Source of the DNA: Symsagittifera roscoffensis
Taxonomy: Eukaryota > Xenacoelomorpha > Acoela > Convolutidae
NCBI RefSeq assembly: GCF_963678635.1
Contig: NC_087064.1
Span: forward strand, 19,020,509-19,084,508
Reading direction: 5' to 3'
Length of the DNA: 64,000 nucleotides
Shown here in pieces: positions 23,301 through 33,650 of the stretch. How positions within the stretch are numbered: the stretch's first letter is position 1; each line of letters opens with the position of its first letter. The position numbers were made by a program, and so were the translations under genes. Under the pieces are notes generated by a model. That model made no database searches. It had not been told where the DNA came from and was given only the letters and a program-made list of their open reading frames with translations.

Positions 23301-26289
23301 GAGTATGATGCATTACTGTTGCTGCGCAAATAGCTCAAAAAGTTCTGACCACTTGGAGTTTAATCAAAAAAATTGCAAGTATAGAAAATTTCTTTAATAT
23401 CGGTTTATTTCTTGCACAACACCAGACTGACTAATCATGTTTGGACACACTTACGCAGCAACGCAATATATGACATAGCTAATTTTTGAAAAACAACTTT
23501 TTCGGATGTGATGGTAAGTCAAGCTTCAAGATAATCTCTTTATCTACGCCAGCTTGCTTAAATGCGTAATTCAACTTCTTCGCTCTTATTCGGCCTGAAA
23601 AAAAAACGACATTTTTTTCACCCAGAAACTTGTGAATAACGACTGAAAACGTTTTACTACGAAATATCGCTCGAGAAAACTGACTGATAACAGGGCCTAA
23701 CAATTAACAGAGGCATAGCTTCACTTAGCAAGCTCAAACGGATAAGCTCAAAGGGAACTTTCAAAATTTAAGAAAGTGTAGAAAAAAGCGAATAAGCATT
23801 GATAAATTAAAAAATTGCCCACATCGGCATTGATCCCCGACCAACAAATTTGGAGTCTTATCTCATGAAAATTGCATGATTTCTTATTGTCGCCTTTTGT
23901 CTCAAGTCAACAATAAAACTGATAAAACAGATTACGCAGAAAGTGAAAATGAGCAACAGATAAGCAGACAAATCATTGTCCGACAACTTTATTTGAAACA
24001 GGAATTTTTCGTTTGACAAAAAAGGTCCTGGTCAGATTCAAACCCAGGACTTTTGCGTCCCAGGCATATTCTTTACATCCTGACTAAGTTGGGCGGCAAC
24101 ATATAGAAGTTTGAATTTATTATGAACCAAGATACAAGTGATTCTGTTAAACAAGTTGTTAAGCCGAAACTCTACATTCTTGTTTGATAACGCTTGCTAA
24201 TCACAAGCGTAAGTAGCTAATAAACCAACCCAGATAGTTTAATTACGCGCTTTCGCCGCGACGAGCTTAACAAGCCGCCACAAAGAAAACTTGGCGATAC
24301 CATGACTTTGATTAAAATCAATTGAAATAAAATGCAAATAAGTCCCAAATGCAAAAAATGCAAACAAGTCCCAAATAAAATTACCTGCACCATTAGAAAC
24401 TTTAAATGGAGTTTTAGGCAAACCAGAAGTAGCCTCATTGCGCAGGAACTAATCCGGCAAAAATGACAGAGACAAAAACCTAACACAGCCGAAAACTTTC
24501 AGTTCGAGAAAAAAAAACAGATTCCGCCTGCAATCAAAATCCCATGCTTTGCTACCAAGCATGGTTGTTAGAGCAAATTAGAAAAAAGCCGAACCTTCTC
24601 GAAAAATTGTGCTACGTAAACTAAACGTACAAAAATAAGCAAACAAACGATAGCACAAAAAAGCACAAAGTTTGGAAAAAAAACAGGTCCGGGACGGACT
24701 CGAACCACAAGCCTAGTTAATCTCAAGCAGGTATGTTACGTCTGCGACATATGGTTGATTGAACTTATAATTTATAAAACCAAGTATCCGAGTGAGTCCA
24801 GAATCCAGGAGAGTCCTGTGAACTAAGTTATTTACGAGAAAAAGTCTAGTACAAGATTGCATAACCATTGCTTATCACAAGGGTAAAGACAAAATGGTTA
24901 CGGAAAAATAATACTGTTTCCGATTACAAAACACTTGCTTTCGCAAGGTTAATTATCAAAAATCAGCTTCATACGCGTCAATCTATTGTCAGATATGAAT
25001 TAAAAACAACAAATTTGTTCTCATTATGTATATCAAGCATTTTTTGAGCTTAGAAAAGAGTTTTACTATTTGAAGAGAGTATGATGCATTACTGTTGCTG
25101 CGCAAATAGCTCAAAAAGTTCTGACCACTTGGAGTTTAATCAAAAAAATTGCAAGTATAGAAAATTTCTTTAATATCGGTTTATTTCTTGCACAACACCA
25201 GACTGACTAATCATGTTTGGACACACTTACGCAGCAACGCAATATATGACATAGCTAATTTTTGAAAAACAACTTTTTCGGATGTGATGGTAAGTCAAGC
25301 TTCAAGATAATCTCTTTATCTACGCCAGCTTGCTTAAATGCGTAATTCAACTTCTTCGCTCTTATTCGGCCTGAAAAAAAAAACGACATTTTTTTCACCC
25401 AGAAACTTGTGAATAACGACTGAAAACGTTTTACTACGAAATATCGCTCGAGAAAACTGACTGATAACAGGGCCTAACAATTAACAGAGGCATAGCTTCA
25501 CTTAGCAAGCTCAAACGGATAAGCTCAAAGGGAACTTTCAAAATTTAAGAAAGTGTAGAAAAAAGCGAATAAGCATTGATAAATTAAAAAATTGCCCACA
25601 TCGGCATTGTTCCCCGACCATTTGGAGTCTTATCTCATGAAAATTGCATCATTTCTTATTGTCGCCTTTTACCTCCAGCCAACAATAAAACTGATGAAAC
25701 AGATTACGCAGATAGTGAAAATGAGCACTTTTGCTGAACAAAACAAAACAGTTATATACAAAACAATCCCATACAAACACTCCACAAACCATTTGAGCTT
25801 GTTGACCTTTTGGCGCCAAAAAATTGATTCACGCTTTGAAACATCAAAAATGAGAGTGATTAAAGACCAAAGAACCAAATATTGAACAATGAATCTCATC
25901 ACAACCAAAGCGCTCATGGTATAGTGATTAAAACGTAACAAAAAGGCACAACATTATTCAAACTTTCCGAAAACAAATGAAATAGGGGTAAATATGAAAC
26001 GGGTACATCTGGGGTACAAAAAAATGTGCTCAAAAAAGGCTTCCAGGATTGAGTCCAGATGAAAAAAGAGTCCTGTGCCTTAAGTTTTTTACGCAAAAAA
26101 AGTTAAGTACCCGATTGCAATACGCTCGCTTACCGCAAGGGTAAAAATTAAAGGAAATTAAAGAAACTTGGAAGGCTGATTTATTGCTATGTTGAATAAG
26201 AATAAAAATTGAAAACAAAATTAACTTTGTTCATAGTTCAAAATCATAACTACGCCCCCTGAGAACCCATTGATATCATTGGGTTGATA

Positions 26290-26945
26290 TGACCTAATCA
26301 TAGTCATTAAGTTTTTCTTTAACTTTTCCTTGAACTTCTCGATGAGTTTTAAGAGGACGAGTGCTGCTCATGACTAGAATGACGAAATTGCTTTTCGAAC
26401 CTTCTACGGCGTTGTTAATGCGGGGAAGGTCGTTTTTTAATCTTTGATCGCATCTCCATTGCTCTATGCCAAATCGTCTGATAGTACATTATGTCTAGCC
26501 CATGTAACATGGCGAACACAATAACCCGATCTTCATCATGAGGACCAGAATCGTGTAAAGAAACTCCTCCCCATCGTGAGTTTTATGTAGGGCCAAAGGT
26601 AATTCAAAGCCGGTCATCGAAATTGGCTCTGCTATCCTTGGTTTTTTCTCGCGACGAAATCTTTTTACAGCTTGTTAGTTAAAAGATTAACTTGGTAAAT
26701 CAACAGCTGTTTCTCGGTTAAAATCACGCTGGGCTGCAAAAATAGTCTGATGTGATGTTACATCCGAAACTGCTGCTCGATCTAAAGGTATTTTCTGAAC
26801 TTCGGTTTTTCGATATCAGCCGGTTCGGGGACGTGGCAGTGAACTTTAACGATCTCAACGGAGTCCTTTTTGTACTTACACGTCCATTGCAACTGCTTTG
26901 TGCACAGCACCAGGAAAGAAAGTTGTCTGACAGTGTTCGGTGTTT
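26290..26945 (-). pseudogene. decayed DNA transposon: FLYWCH domain plus MULE transposase fragments
   Basis: Reading the minus strand, broken protein pieces appear in the order expected for a MULE (Mutator-like) transposase carrying a FLYWCH zinc finger. From 26930 to 26790 come SWCCAQSSCNGRVST and then, in another frame, VEIVKVHCHVPEPADIE, which resemble the FLYWCH cysteine and histidine halves. Near 26580 comes THDGEEFL, followed after a frameshift by LHDSGPHDEDRVIVFAML. Near 26430 comes DLPRINNAVEG, like the conserved Asn-Asn-Glu-Gly stretch of MULE transposases. Stops and frameshifts separate all pieces, so it is not functional. I did not find terminal inverted repeats. The assignment rests on remembered family motifs. 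Confidence 0.55.
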
Positions 26946-28047
26946 AATATATTCATCCGTTCAAAAATCAATAACTCAGAATTTTTGCTTGTAAGTATAA
27001 TTTACATTGACATGAAGTGGATAGTGTTCGATTGAGTGGTGCAAAGTATTCGCAAAAAAAAAATTGAGCAACATGTACGTTTTTAACAAGATTAAACAAA
27101 AAGTACATTTTTTATTGGATTAACTTCATGTTTTGAGGATTTTGTCTTATAATGACTGGACGCTGCTGTTATCTAGGTAGTTCTATATCTTTTGCTATCC
27201 TACCTAAAATCATCCGGGTTAAATGAAACACAAAATTTTTTAATCGGTATGAAATTTTCTTATCAGTTTTTGGAATAATTATCACTTCATCAATGGGACT
27301 GTTTTTCGGACTGATTTTTCGACAATTTTTGGGACGGTTTTGTATGGGACTCTTTTTACTTCGATATAATTTTGCGGACTATTTTGTACAGGACTCTTTT
27401 GTATTTGACTGTTTTGTACAGATACGTGCTGCAGATATGTTACATAATCGAAACGAAACATTTCAAAATTTTCGCGAAACTTCAATTAGGTAAGCATTTA
27501 CTGGATTTCATGAGGCTTGCCAATCTTGAGTAAAAAAAAACAATTTCAACATTTATTTTAATCATGGGGTAGAACTTGCTCTTGTCAACACCTATTCTAA
27601 ATATATAGAACTTGCTCTTGTCAACGCATATTCTAAATATATATTTTTTGTAAAATATTTGGGAAATTGTAAAAAACAATCAGTCTTAACAACTAAATAA
27701 TCGAAAACTGAGTAACTGAGCAATGAGTATGCAAATTTTGCATCTAACTTATTTCAAAAATATATTTGATACAATTAGGGATAACATCATTTAGAAGTAT
27801 TAAACACCAATTAAGGGAAACACACATGATAACATGATCGGATAAATTATTGTGACTTATAGCTGGTGAAGAACGACTGAATCATGAACACAGAAATAGA
27901 GGTCAGATGACTCATTCCGCGTAAGACTTTGATTAAAATAACCGTAAATCATTGTACTTGAATCGCTGAATAGCTTTCTGGGATCAATTTGATTCCCTTG
28001 TTCTCTTTTGATGAGCTTGGCATCATACGTTCATCCGTTTTGAGGAA
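26946..28047. other. spacer downstream of zinc-finger gene C
   Basis: Holds an imperfect T-rich repeat at 27285-27420 built on GGACTNTTTTGTA, and a 37 bp tandem duplication at 27563-27645 (AGAACTTGCTCTTGTCAAC). No gene seen. Confidence 0.5.
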
Positions 28048-29826
28048 CTATGATTGGAATTGATTCTGGTAGGCGAATGAGTCATTCTCTTCTACCATTT
28101 CCTGGAACTTGGAGTACGGACTAAAGTTTGCATTGAGCAGTAACTCCTTGGCCGTTTCTAGGTCCAACTTGTGCACATTCATGTAGTGAGTCCTCAAATG
28201 TTGTTTCCACTTTGTACTGTATTCGCACAATGTACAAGTGGCTGATATTGCCCAGTGATTTCTACGAAGATGGTTCAACAGGTACACTCGCTTGCCTGTT
28301 CTGTATGAGCATATATGACACTGGAAGTCTACAGTCAAACAAGCTGCTGCTTCCTGACTAGTGGTGCTATGTGCTGCTTCAATTCCAGGTGACGCTGGGG
28401 GCGATGATGTATTTTGAGACTCAGCATTTTCCAGTTCCATTTGATGCAATTCAACTTCATGTGTCAAATCTTCTGGATTGCCTTGTGAATTGTTATCCAA
28501 ATAGTTCAACCGTTGTTCTAGACCCGCTAAGAGGGAGCCATACTTAAATTCGTTTCCCTGATACGCTGCTTGAGATTGTTGTTCTTCGGTCACGAATATG
28601 TCAGTCGTATCTTGTTGTAAAAACGGGAACCCCTCTGTCTGCAGCGAATCGCTCTCACAATCGTGGATAAATTCTATTGGTCCTAAATGATTCATATCGT
28701 TGTCTAGAAAGGAAACCTCGGGACTTAAATTAATTTGATCAGCTGCCTGATCGAATAAAGTTTCGGGTTCATCTTTGATGGCAATTTTACTGTCGTCACG
28801 AACTTTCGATGAGCTTTTGTCATCATAAGATCCTTCTAGTAAAACATCTGAGTTAATACTCTGGAAATCTTCTTTTATTAGTCGATCAAACTGCATTTCG
28901 GTCGGACGAACAGTGTAGCCATTTACAATAGGTAGTTCCACAGATCTACTAGCAGTCTGTGCTTCAGTAAGCACAACAACAGAATTTCCGTTCCGAGTCG
29001 CATCCTGGATGTTCGGGTGCTCAAGGAATGTTGGGTGCAAGGGTACCTCACTTGTCTTTACTTTCTCAAATATTCGCTGCTTCTGATTGGTTAACTTTTT
29101 AGCCTCGTCTCGCTCTAAGTCGTGCTTGTTGACGTAATGGTTCTTCATGTTATGTTTCCACTTAGTTGTAAACTTACAAAAGCGACACCTGATGATTCTG
29201 TCGAAGTGATTCCTTCTTACATGGCTCCTAATGCTTGCAACTTTCCTGGTTTGATACGCACAGAAGCTGCACTTGTAAACGTCACCAGAAGTCTCAAAGC
29301 GGATGCTGCTGCTTATTTTACTTGACTTGTCGTACTTACTTGCAGCTTCTTTAAAAGCTTTTGAAGATTCTACTACCGGAACATTATTTTTGTTTTCCAT
29401 GGTACAATTCCGTACGCTAAATTCTCCATCTGGTTCAAGATTCTTCCCAAGAACGTCACAATTATTGAGCCTTTTTGAACTTAGATGCACTCTTCGAGCT
29501 TTAGTCTTCGGAACAATATTCTTTGAGGTTTTAATTCTGCTGCTGCTGCCATTTTGGTTTATATCTGTGCATGTATTACTTTTAGTGCTAGGTGTCGCTA
29601 GTTTCATGGACAAACTTCCGAACTTGACAGGACTGGAGCTGAGATCCATTATCGCGAAGTCTCCATTCCACTCGGGTAGGTCCTGGACCAAATTCGATGC
29701 AAAGGAGGCTGAAGATCCTTTCATTTCGTCGTTCAGTCTCTTCAACAGGTAGTCGCACAACACGGAGCTGTCAAGTCGCACAGAAAAGGTCATTTCTGCA
29801 TTCGCACTGCAATCTGACAATGCCAT
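28048..29826 (-). CDS. C2H2 zinc-finger protein C of a local family, two finger pairs, 592 aa
   Basis: One open frame from ATG (29824-29826) to the stop at 28048. The N-terminal domain covers residues 11-76 (MTFSVRLDSSVLCDYLL, then PEWNGDFAIMD and FGSLSMKL). Unlike its relatives it has two C2H2 pairs. One lies at about residues 185-235 (YKCSFCAYQT with HVRRNH, then CRFCKFTTKWKH with HYVNKHDL). The other lies at about 503-552 (FQCHICSYRT with HLRRNH, then CTLCEYSTKWKQ with HYMNVHKL). The second pair sits at the family's usual C-terminal place, so the first pair is probably an internal duplication. An acidic Ser-rich linker separates them. A splice acceptor (TTATAG) lies 7 nt before the ATG. 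It is probably a nuclear DNA-binding protein, specificity unknown. Confidence 0.86.
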   Translation of the reverse strand: MALSDCSANAEMTFSVRLDSSVLCDYLLKRLNDEMKGSSASFASNLVQDLPEWNGDFAIMDLSSSPVKFGSLSMKLATPSTKSNTCTDINQNGSSSRIKTSKNIVPKTKARRVHLSSKRLNNCDVLGKNLEPDGEFSVRNCTMENKNNVPVVESSKAFKEAASKYDKSSKISSSIRFETSGDVYKCSFCAYQTRKVASIRSHVRRNHFDRIIRCRFCKFTTKWKHNMKNHYVNKHDLERDEAKKLTNQKQRIFEKVKTSEVPLHPTFLEHPNIQDATRNGNSVVVLTEAQTASRSVELPIVNGYTVRPTEMQFDRLIKEDFQSINSDVLLEGSYDDKSSSKVRDDSKIAIKDEPETLFDQAADQINLSPEVSFLDNDMNHLGPIEFIHDCESDSLQTEGFPFLQQDTTDIFVTEEQQSQAAYQGNEFKYGSLLAGLEQRLNYLDNNSQGNPEDLTHEVELHQMELENAESQNTSSPPASPGIEAAHSTTSQEAAACLTVDFQCHICSYRTGKRVYLLNHLRRNHWAISATCTLCEYSTKWKQHLRTHYMNVHKLDLETAKELLLNANFSPYSKFQEMVEENDSFAYQNQFQS

Positions 29827-30285
29827 TTCTAACCTATAAGAAGTGATTTAAAAATAGAATGATGACTTCAAAACCAAATGCTCTTCAAGAATCACCTTCA
29901 TGCTCTACTTCCCACCTGTTCGATTTCAATCGTTAAAACTAAGAGGAAAATAGTAAATCTACAGAATTTGAAAGAACTATTAAGGTCAACAATTTATACA
30001 AAAATGGCTGGCATACGGCATGCATAACTTAAGAATAAACACAATTTCAGAGAAGACGGCAAAAGAACAACAGCATTTTAGTTTGGTCTCATTGAGCTTG
30101 ATGAATCTTGATAACTTATCTCTTCGCTTAAAATTAGCGGCTAAAATCCTGGTTTATAACTTCAGACAGCTCGCCCAAAAAAAGGTTACAACTCAGATTC
30201 AGTTACAATTTAGGAATGTGTAAAACCAACACAAAAGACCTCAATGAGACCAGAAAGGAAAAATAGCAGCACATAAAAAAACAAG

Positions 30286-31509
30286 TTAAACTACAGCTGA
30301 GTTCGCTTCAAGTTTTGGCGATAAACTAATTCTCTCACAAACAAACGAATCTTCCGATATCATTTGCATTCCAATTGCTTCAGGAGGAGACTCCTCATGA
30401 CCTGCAGACATACGATCGGAACTTCCGCTTCCTTCTCTTGGATTTGAAAATACGTCGCGCGAATTTGAATAATGAGATAACTTTTTGCGGGCGTCCTTTG
30501 GCTTGAAATAATTGTTGTAGGAGTTCTCCATCAACGCGTGAGTAGTTTCCAACTCTAATTTATGCGTTCTTATGTAGTGCACTTTCAGATTGTGCTTGAA
30601 CTTTGTGGCATAAGCACACATAGTACAGCCTACTAGGGAAGCCACGTGATTTCTTCGAAAATGTTTCTTCAGGTTTTTGCACTCTGAAGTCTGGTAATCG
30701 CACACGTGACATTTGAAAACTGGATTCTGATACAAATCTAAAAATTCGCTGGATGCCATTGTTGCATCGCTTGGCTCACTCAAACAATGATCATCATTTG
30801 ATATCAGCGGCCTTTGAAGTCTAACTTCATTACTAGGCGAAGTTTGGTTCTGGTTGTAATTACAAATTAGTTGTGGCAGTTCTGCTTGATTATCAGTTGT
30901 AAGGACAGGCGTTTGATCGAACAGGTAGCTTAAGTCGCTATCTATTGCAGATTGCACATCGATATTGCAATTTGAGTCGGATCTCTCCGCGTATGATGAT
31001 TTAGTGGCTTCTAATTTTAAGAGACTTTTTTGCTGAATGTGATTTCTTAGAATAACGTCTGATAGCCTGAAACTGGAGCAACCATCATTCGAACTATCTT
31101 GGACAATTGGCTTCTCTTTTTCAGCTACGACTGGTTCAGGCTGAATTACATAATCAGAAACCAAAGTTTTCAAATTGATAACATTTAAATCACTCGAGGC
31201 ATTTGAAATGCGCTTGTCGTCGTAATTAATTTTCTCTTGATTCGGTGATTCTTTAGTAGTCAGCATAATTGGCTTCTGGTGGTTCGAGCTCAACTTCATC
31301 GAGAGGGTTCCGAATCGGTCACTGGATTCATTGTCTACAATAAGGAAGCTGCCCTCCCAGTCTGGTACGCTATCCATATCATTTAAACTGATGTCGAGAT
31401 TACTTGCAGCTTCTGCTTTGATCTGCTTCAAAAGGTAGCTGCAGAAAACTGAGCTGTCCAGGCGGACTGAAAATGTCATCTCAGAACTATTGAAGCTCAT
31501 AGGACTCAT
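30286..31509 (-). CDS. C2H2 zinc-finger protein D of a local family, intronless coding region, 407 aa
   Basis: One open frame from ATG (31507-31509) to the stop at 30286. The N-terminal domain covers residues 10-74 (MTFSVRLDSSVFCSYLL, then VPDWEGSFLIVDNESSDRF and GTLSMKL) and is nearly the same as in protein C, its neighbour 459 bp downstream. The finger pair is at about residues 267-316: FKCHVCDYQT with HFRRNH, then CTMCAYATKFKH with HYIRTHKL. A 90-residue tail follows the fingers, rich in Ser and Glu. The gene is tandem and co-oriented with C. A TTTTCAG acceptor directly abuts the ATG, so either the mRNA gains its whole leader by splicing or a later ATG is used (SerPro-Met at codon 4). Inferred DNA-binding regulator; targets unknown. 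Confidence 0.86.
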   Translation of the reverse strand: MSPMSFNSSEMTFSVRLDSSVFCSYLLKQIKAEAASNLDISLNDMDSVPDWEGSFLIVDNESSDRFGTLSMKLSSNHQKPIMLTTKESPNQEKINYDDKRISNASSDLNVINLKTLVSDYVIQPEPVVAEKEKPIVQDSSNDGCSSFRLSDVILRNHIQQKSLLKLEATKSSYAERSDSNCNIDVQSAIDSDLSYLFDQTPVLTTDNQAELPQLICNYNQNQTSPSNEVRLQRPLISNDDHCLSEPSDATMASSEFLDLYQNPVFKCHVCDYQTSECKNLKKHFRRNHVASLVGCTMCAYATKFKHNLKVHYIRTHKLELETTHALMENSYNNYFKPKDARKKLSHYSNSRDVFSNPREGSGSSDRMSAGHEESPPEAIGMQMISEDSFVCERISLSPKLEANSAVV

Positions 31510-31884
31510 CTGAAAATTAAAAACTCAAATCTAAAATCATGCTAATTTCTATAGCCAAGGAAAGTAGATTGCTCTGATTCATTTGAACGAGCTAAAATTT
31601 GCTGGAACCTAAAAAGTATTTGGTTAAGAAAAAACTGCTTTTTTTGAAAATTCTTGCCCTAATACAATTCCATAAAAAGGCGAATGCTATATTTCTACTC
31701 TAGTTTACGTTGGTTGGTCAACAAGCCAAAGTATCAAAAAGAATTTTCTGCTGGGATACTGTTTCTTCTAAGTTAGCTTTATCAGGGCTCAATTTTTAGT
31801 TCTGATCCAGCTATATTCGTCATCAGTTTAAGAAGATAAAAAGACAGAATTGCAAATACTGCACTACACATACAGAAAAAAGAA

Positions 31885-32420
31885 ACATGGCCACTAGGCA
31901 GTTGGAAAAGTGAGCAATTTACGGTTGCCAATTGTTCGATAAAAAATAACCCAATTTGAGAAAACTGGATCAATGAGCAATTTTCTTATTCCGCCGGAAA
32001 ATCGGAAAGCAATCCACATTCTCGCGCCATTTCCGCTCTCGTTGGAGAGGAGAGTGCACTTTGTCCTTTTTTAGCAAAAGTAATCGAACGTCAAAACGCA
32101 GAAGATCAAACTTGGCAACATCAAATTTTCTGAAATTAAACATTTTATATAGGTAAAACTGTATCAATGAGCAATTTTAGTTATTCCACTGAGAAATCAC
32201 AAAAAAAAACAGCTCATTTTGCAACTAAAGACAGTCACGTTTTTCGTGAACTTCACATTTTTGGTGTTAACAGTGGTGTTTTAACAAATGGAATGAACTG
32301 AACTTACAGAAATCGTCATAAGCCAAGCCGCGAAACGCCAAATTTCAACATGAACAAAACTTGAGCTTTTTTCTTTAAAACAATCAACTCAATTCATATG
32401 AGTTTCTTTACACTTGAAAC
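31885..32420 (+). repeat. interspersed family with TTATTCCGCTGGAAAATC core, copy
   Basis: The copy begins near GGCCACTAGGCAGTTGGAAA and carries TTATTCCGCCGGAAAATC and TCACGTTTTTCGTGA. It looks like two partly overlapping fragments. Other copies are at about 34925-35165, 39255-39735, 44336-44770, 45138-45720, 46835-47240, 47397-47830, 48275-48680 and 60440-60935. All are in the plus direction. Confidence 0.7.
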
Positions 32421-33051
32421 GTTAAAAAAGTTCGAACTAAATCTTTCGGTACCGACACTATCTAAGCAAATGAAAATTTTTTTCTCTCATTAAAACTTAA
32501 GCAAGGTCATTAATTATGCTCAGGGTGACCAATTCTTGCGTCAACCTATCGACCAATATTAAAACAAAACAATGAATCAGTGTCGCAACTTTTTCGTCTT
32601 CCAATTTTTGACTTCTTTTTTGCCCGACTTTCTTCCATTTTTTTTCCATGAGTACAAGTTAAGTTAAATTATTTAAAAAATCTATCAAAAACAAAACACA
32701 TAATTCTTGAATTTTTTTAAACAAAACTTTTCTAAATCAATTTGGTCGGAACAATTTGGGCTATTCAGAGCAACCGTCTAACCTTGTGTTAATTGCAGAT
32801 TTATTATTGAAGATCAAAACTTAAAAACTGAAATCAAAATCAAAATATATCCAGAACACTTACCTCTGCCAAATCAAAAACATATGAAAAATTCGCAACA
32901 CTAAAACCAAATCATTCAAAATTCCAAAACAATTAACTAAAAACATCGCTCTGAACAGTAAATGTAAAATAACTAGAAATCAACAATCAGTTTGGTAAGA
33001 GTAGGCAAAAAATAGAATCAAAATCAATACGAAAACAAGGGACCATATTTC

Positions 33052-33650
33052 AACAGAGAGATGAAGCTACGCTTCGCAAACACTTGCGAGAAAAAGAGCA
33101 AAAAAACTGCTCTATCATGTGAAAAAACAGTGAGAATAGGCCTCGAATTAGCAAAAAACTCGGCTACGTGTCGGATTTGAATCTGCAACCTAGCAAACTT
33201 GAGTCTCACGCACTAACCACTCAGCCACGGATGCTTAAAATACCCAAAATCTAGCCACCGATAGCGCAGCTACTTATGCTAATAAATTGGCAATTCGATG
33301 CAGCAAAAGTAGCAACAAGCACAAACACACAAAAGTTTGCTTGTAATAAATTAGAAAGCATAAAGCCAAATAATACATAAATTATGCATTTCAAAAAAAT
33401 TGCTAGTTACATTGAATTGGAAAATTTCTGAAATCAAGCTTTTTGCCACTGTACCGCTGTTTGACACCAATAACTTTTTTTCGTTTCATTTGATGAAACA
33501 AAAATGCATCAACTGTGTAACTTTTTACTAATCAAATGTCAAAGCACATGTATTATGCTGCAACAGCAGCCTAACGATTCAAAAGTGCAACCAAAGTAGC
33601 ACTTGTATTTGCGACTTAGGTTGGGAAAAAAGAAAGTTCGTACTACTATA
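33052..33650 (-). repeat. SINE-like element with tRNA-Leu-like head
   Basis: The plus strand begins with the hairpin GAAGCTACGCTTCGC. About 80 bp later, on the minus strand, lies a tRNA-like head (33160-33234) with A box GTGGCTGAGTGGTTAGTGCG, anticodon-loop-like ACTCAAGTT (Leu CAA type) and B box GATTCAAATCC. Beyond the head the plus strand continues with TAAATTATGCATTTC and later GCGACTTAGGTTGGG. The copy at 38.25-38.89 kb shares all these marks in the same order. Confidence 0.7.

Larger units (their letters stand above)
18663..25727. repeat. tandem array, four units of about 1.77 kb
   Basis: Unit starts are marked by the same string beginning GATAAGCAGACAAATCATTG at 18669, 20414, 22189 and 23959, giving spacings of 1745, 1775 and 1770 bp. 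Similarity begins sharply near 18663 and ends near 25722-25727. Units 2-4 are nearly identical. Unit 1 is more diverged and lacks about 40 bp that the others have (present in unit 2 at about 21724-21765). Each unit holds three tRNA-like modules on the minus strand and one copy of the hairpin terminus of the local SINE-like family. No unit contains a credible coding region. Confidence 0.95.

Noticed and set aside
18663-25727. CRISPR-like or prokaryotic array
   Set aside because: Units are 1.77 kb, there are no short direct repeats with unique spacers, and the surrounding genes are animal with introns.
25592-25885. 97-codon plus-strand frame
   Set aside because: Straddles the right edge of the tandem array and has no equal in the other units.
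29122-29752. Plus-strand frames opposite zinc-finger gene C
   Set aside because: Shadows of the coding strand. The minus frame has the conserved domains.
33160-33234. Functional tRNA-Leu gene
   Set aside because: A and B boxes and anticodon-like loop are present, but the acceptor ends do not pair and the head is part of a repeated element.
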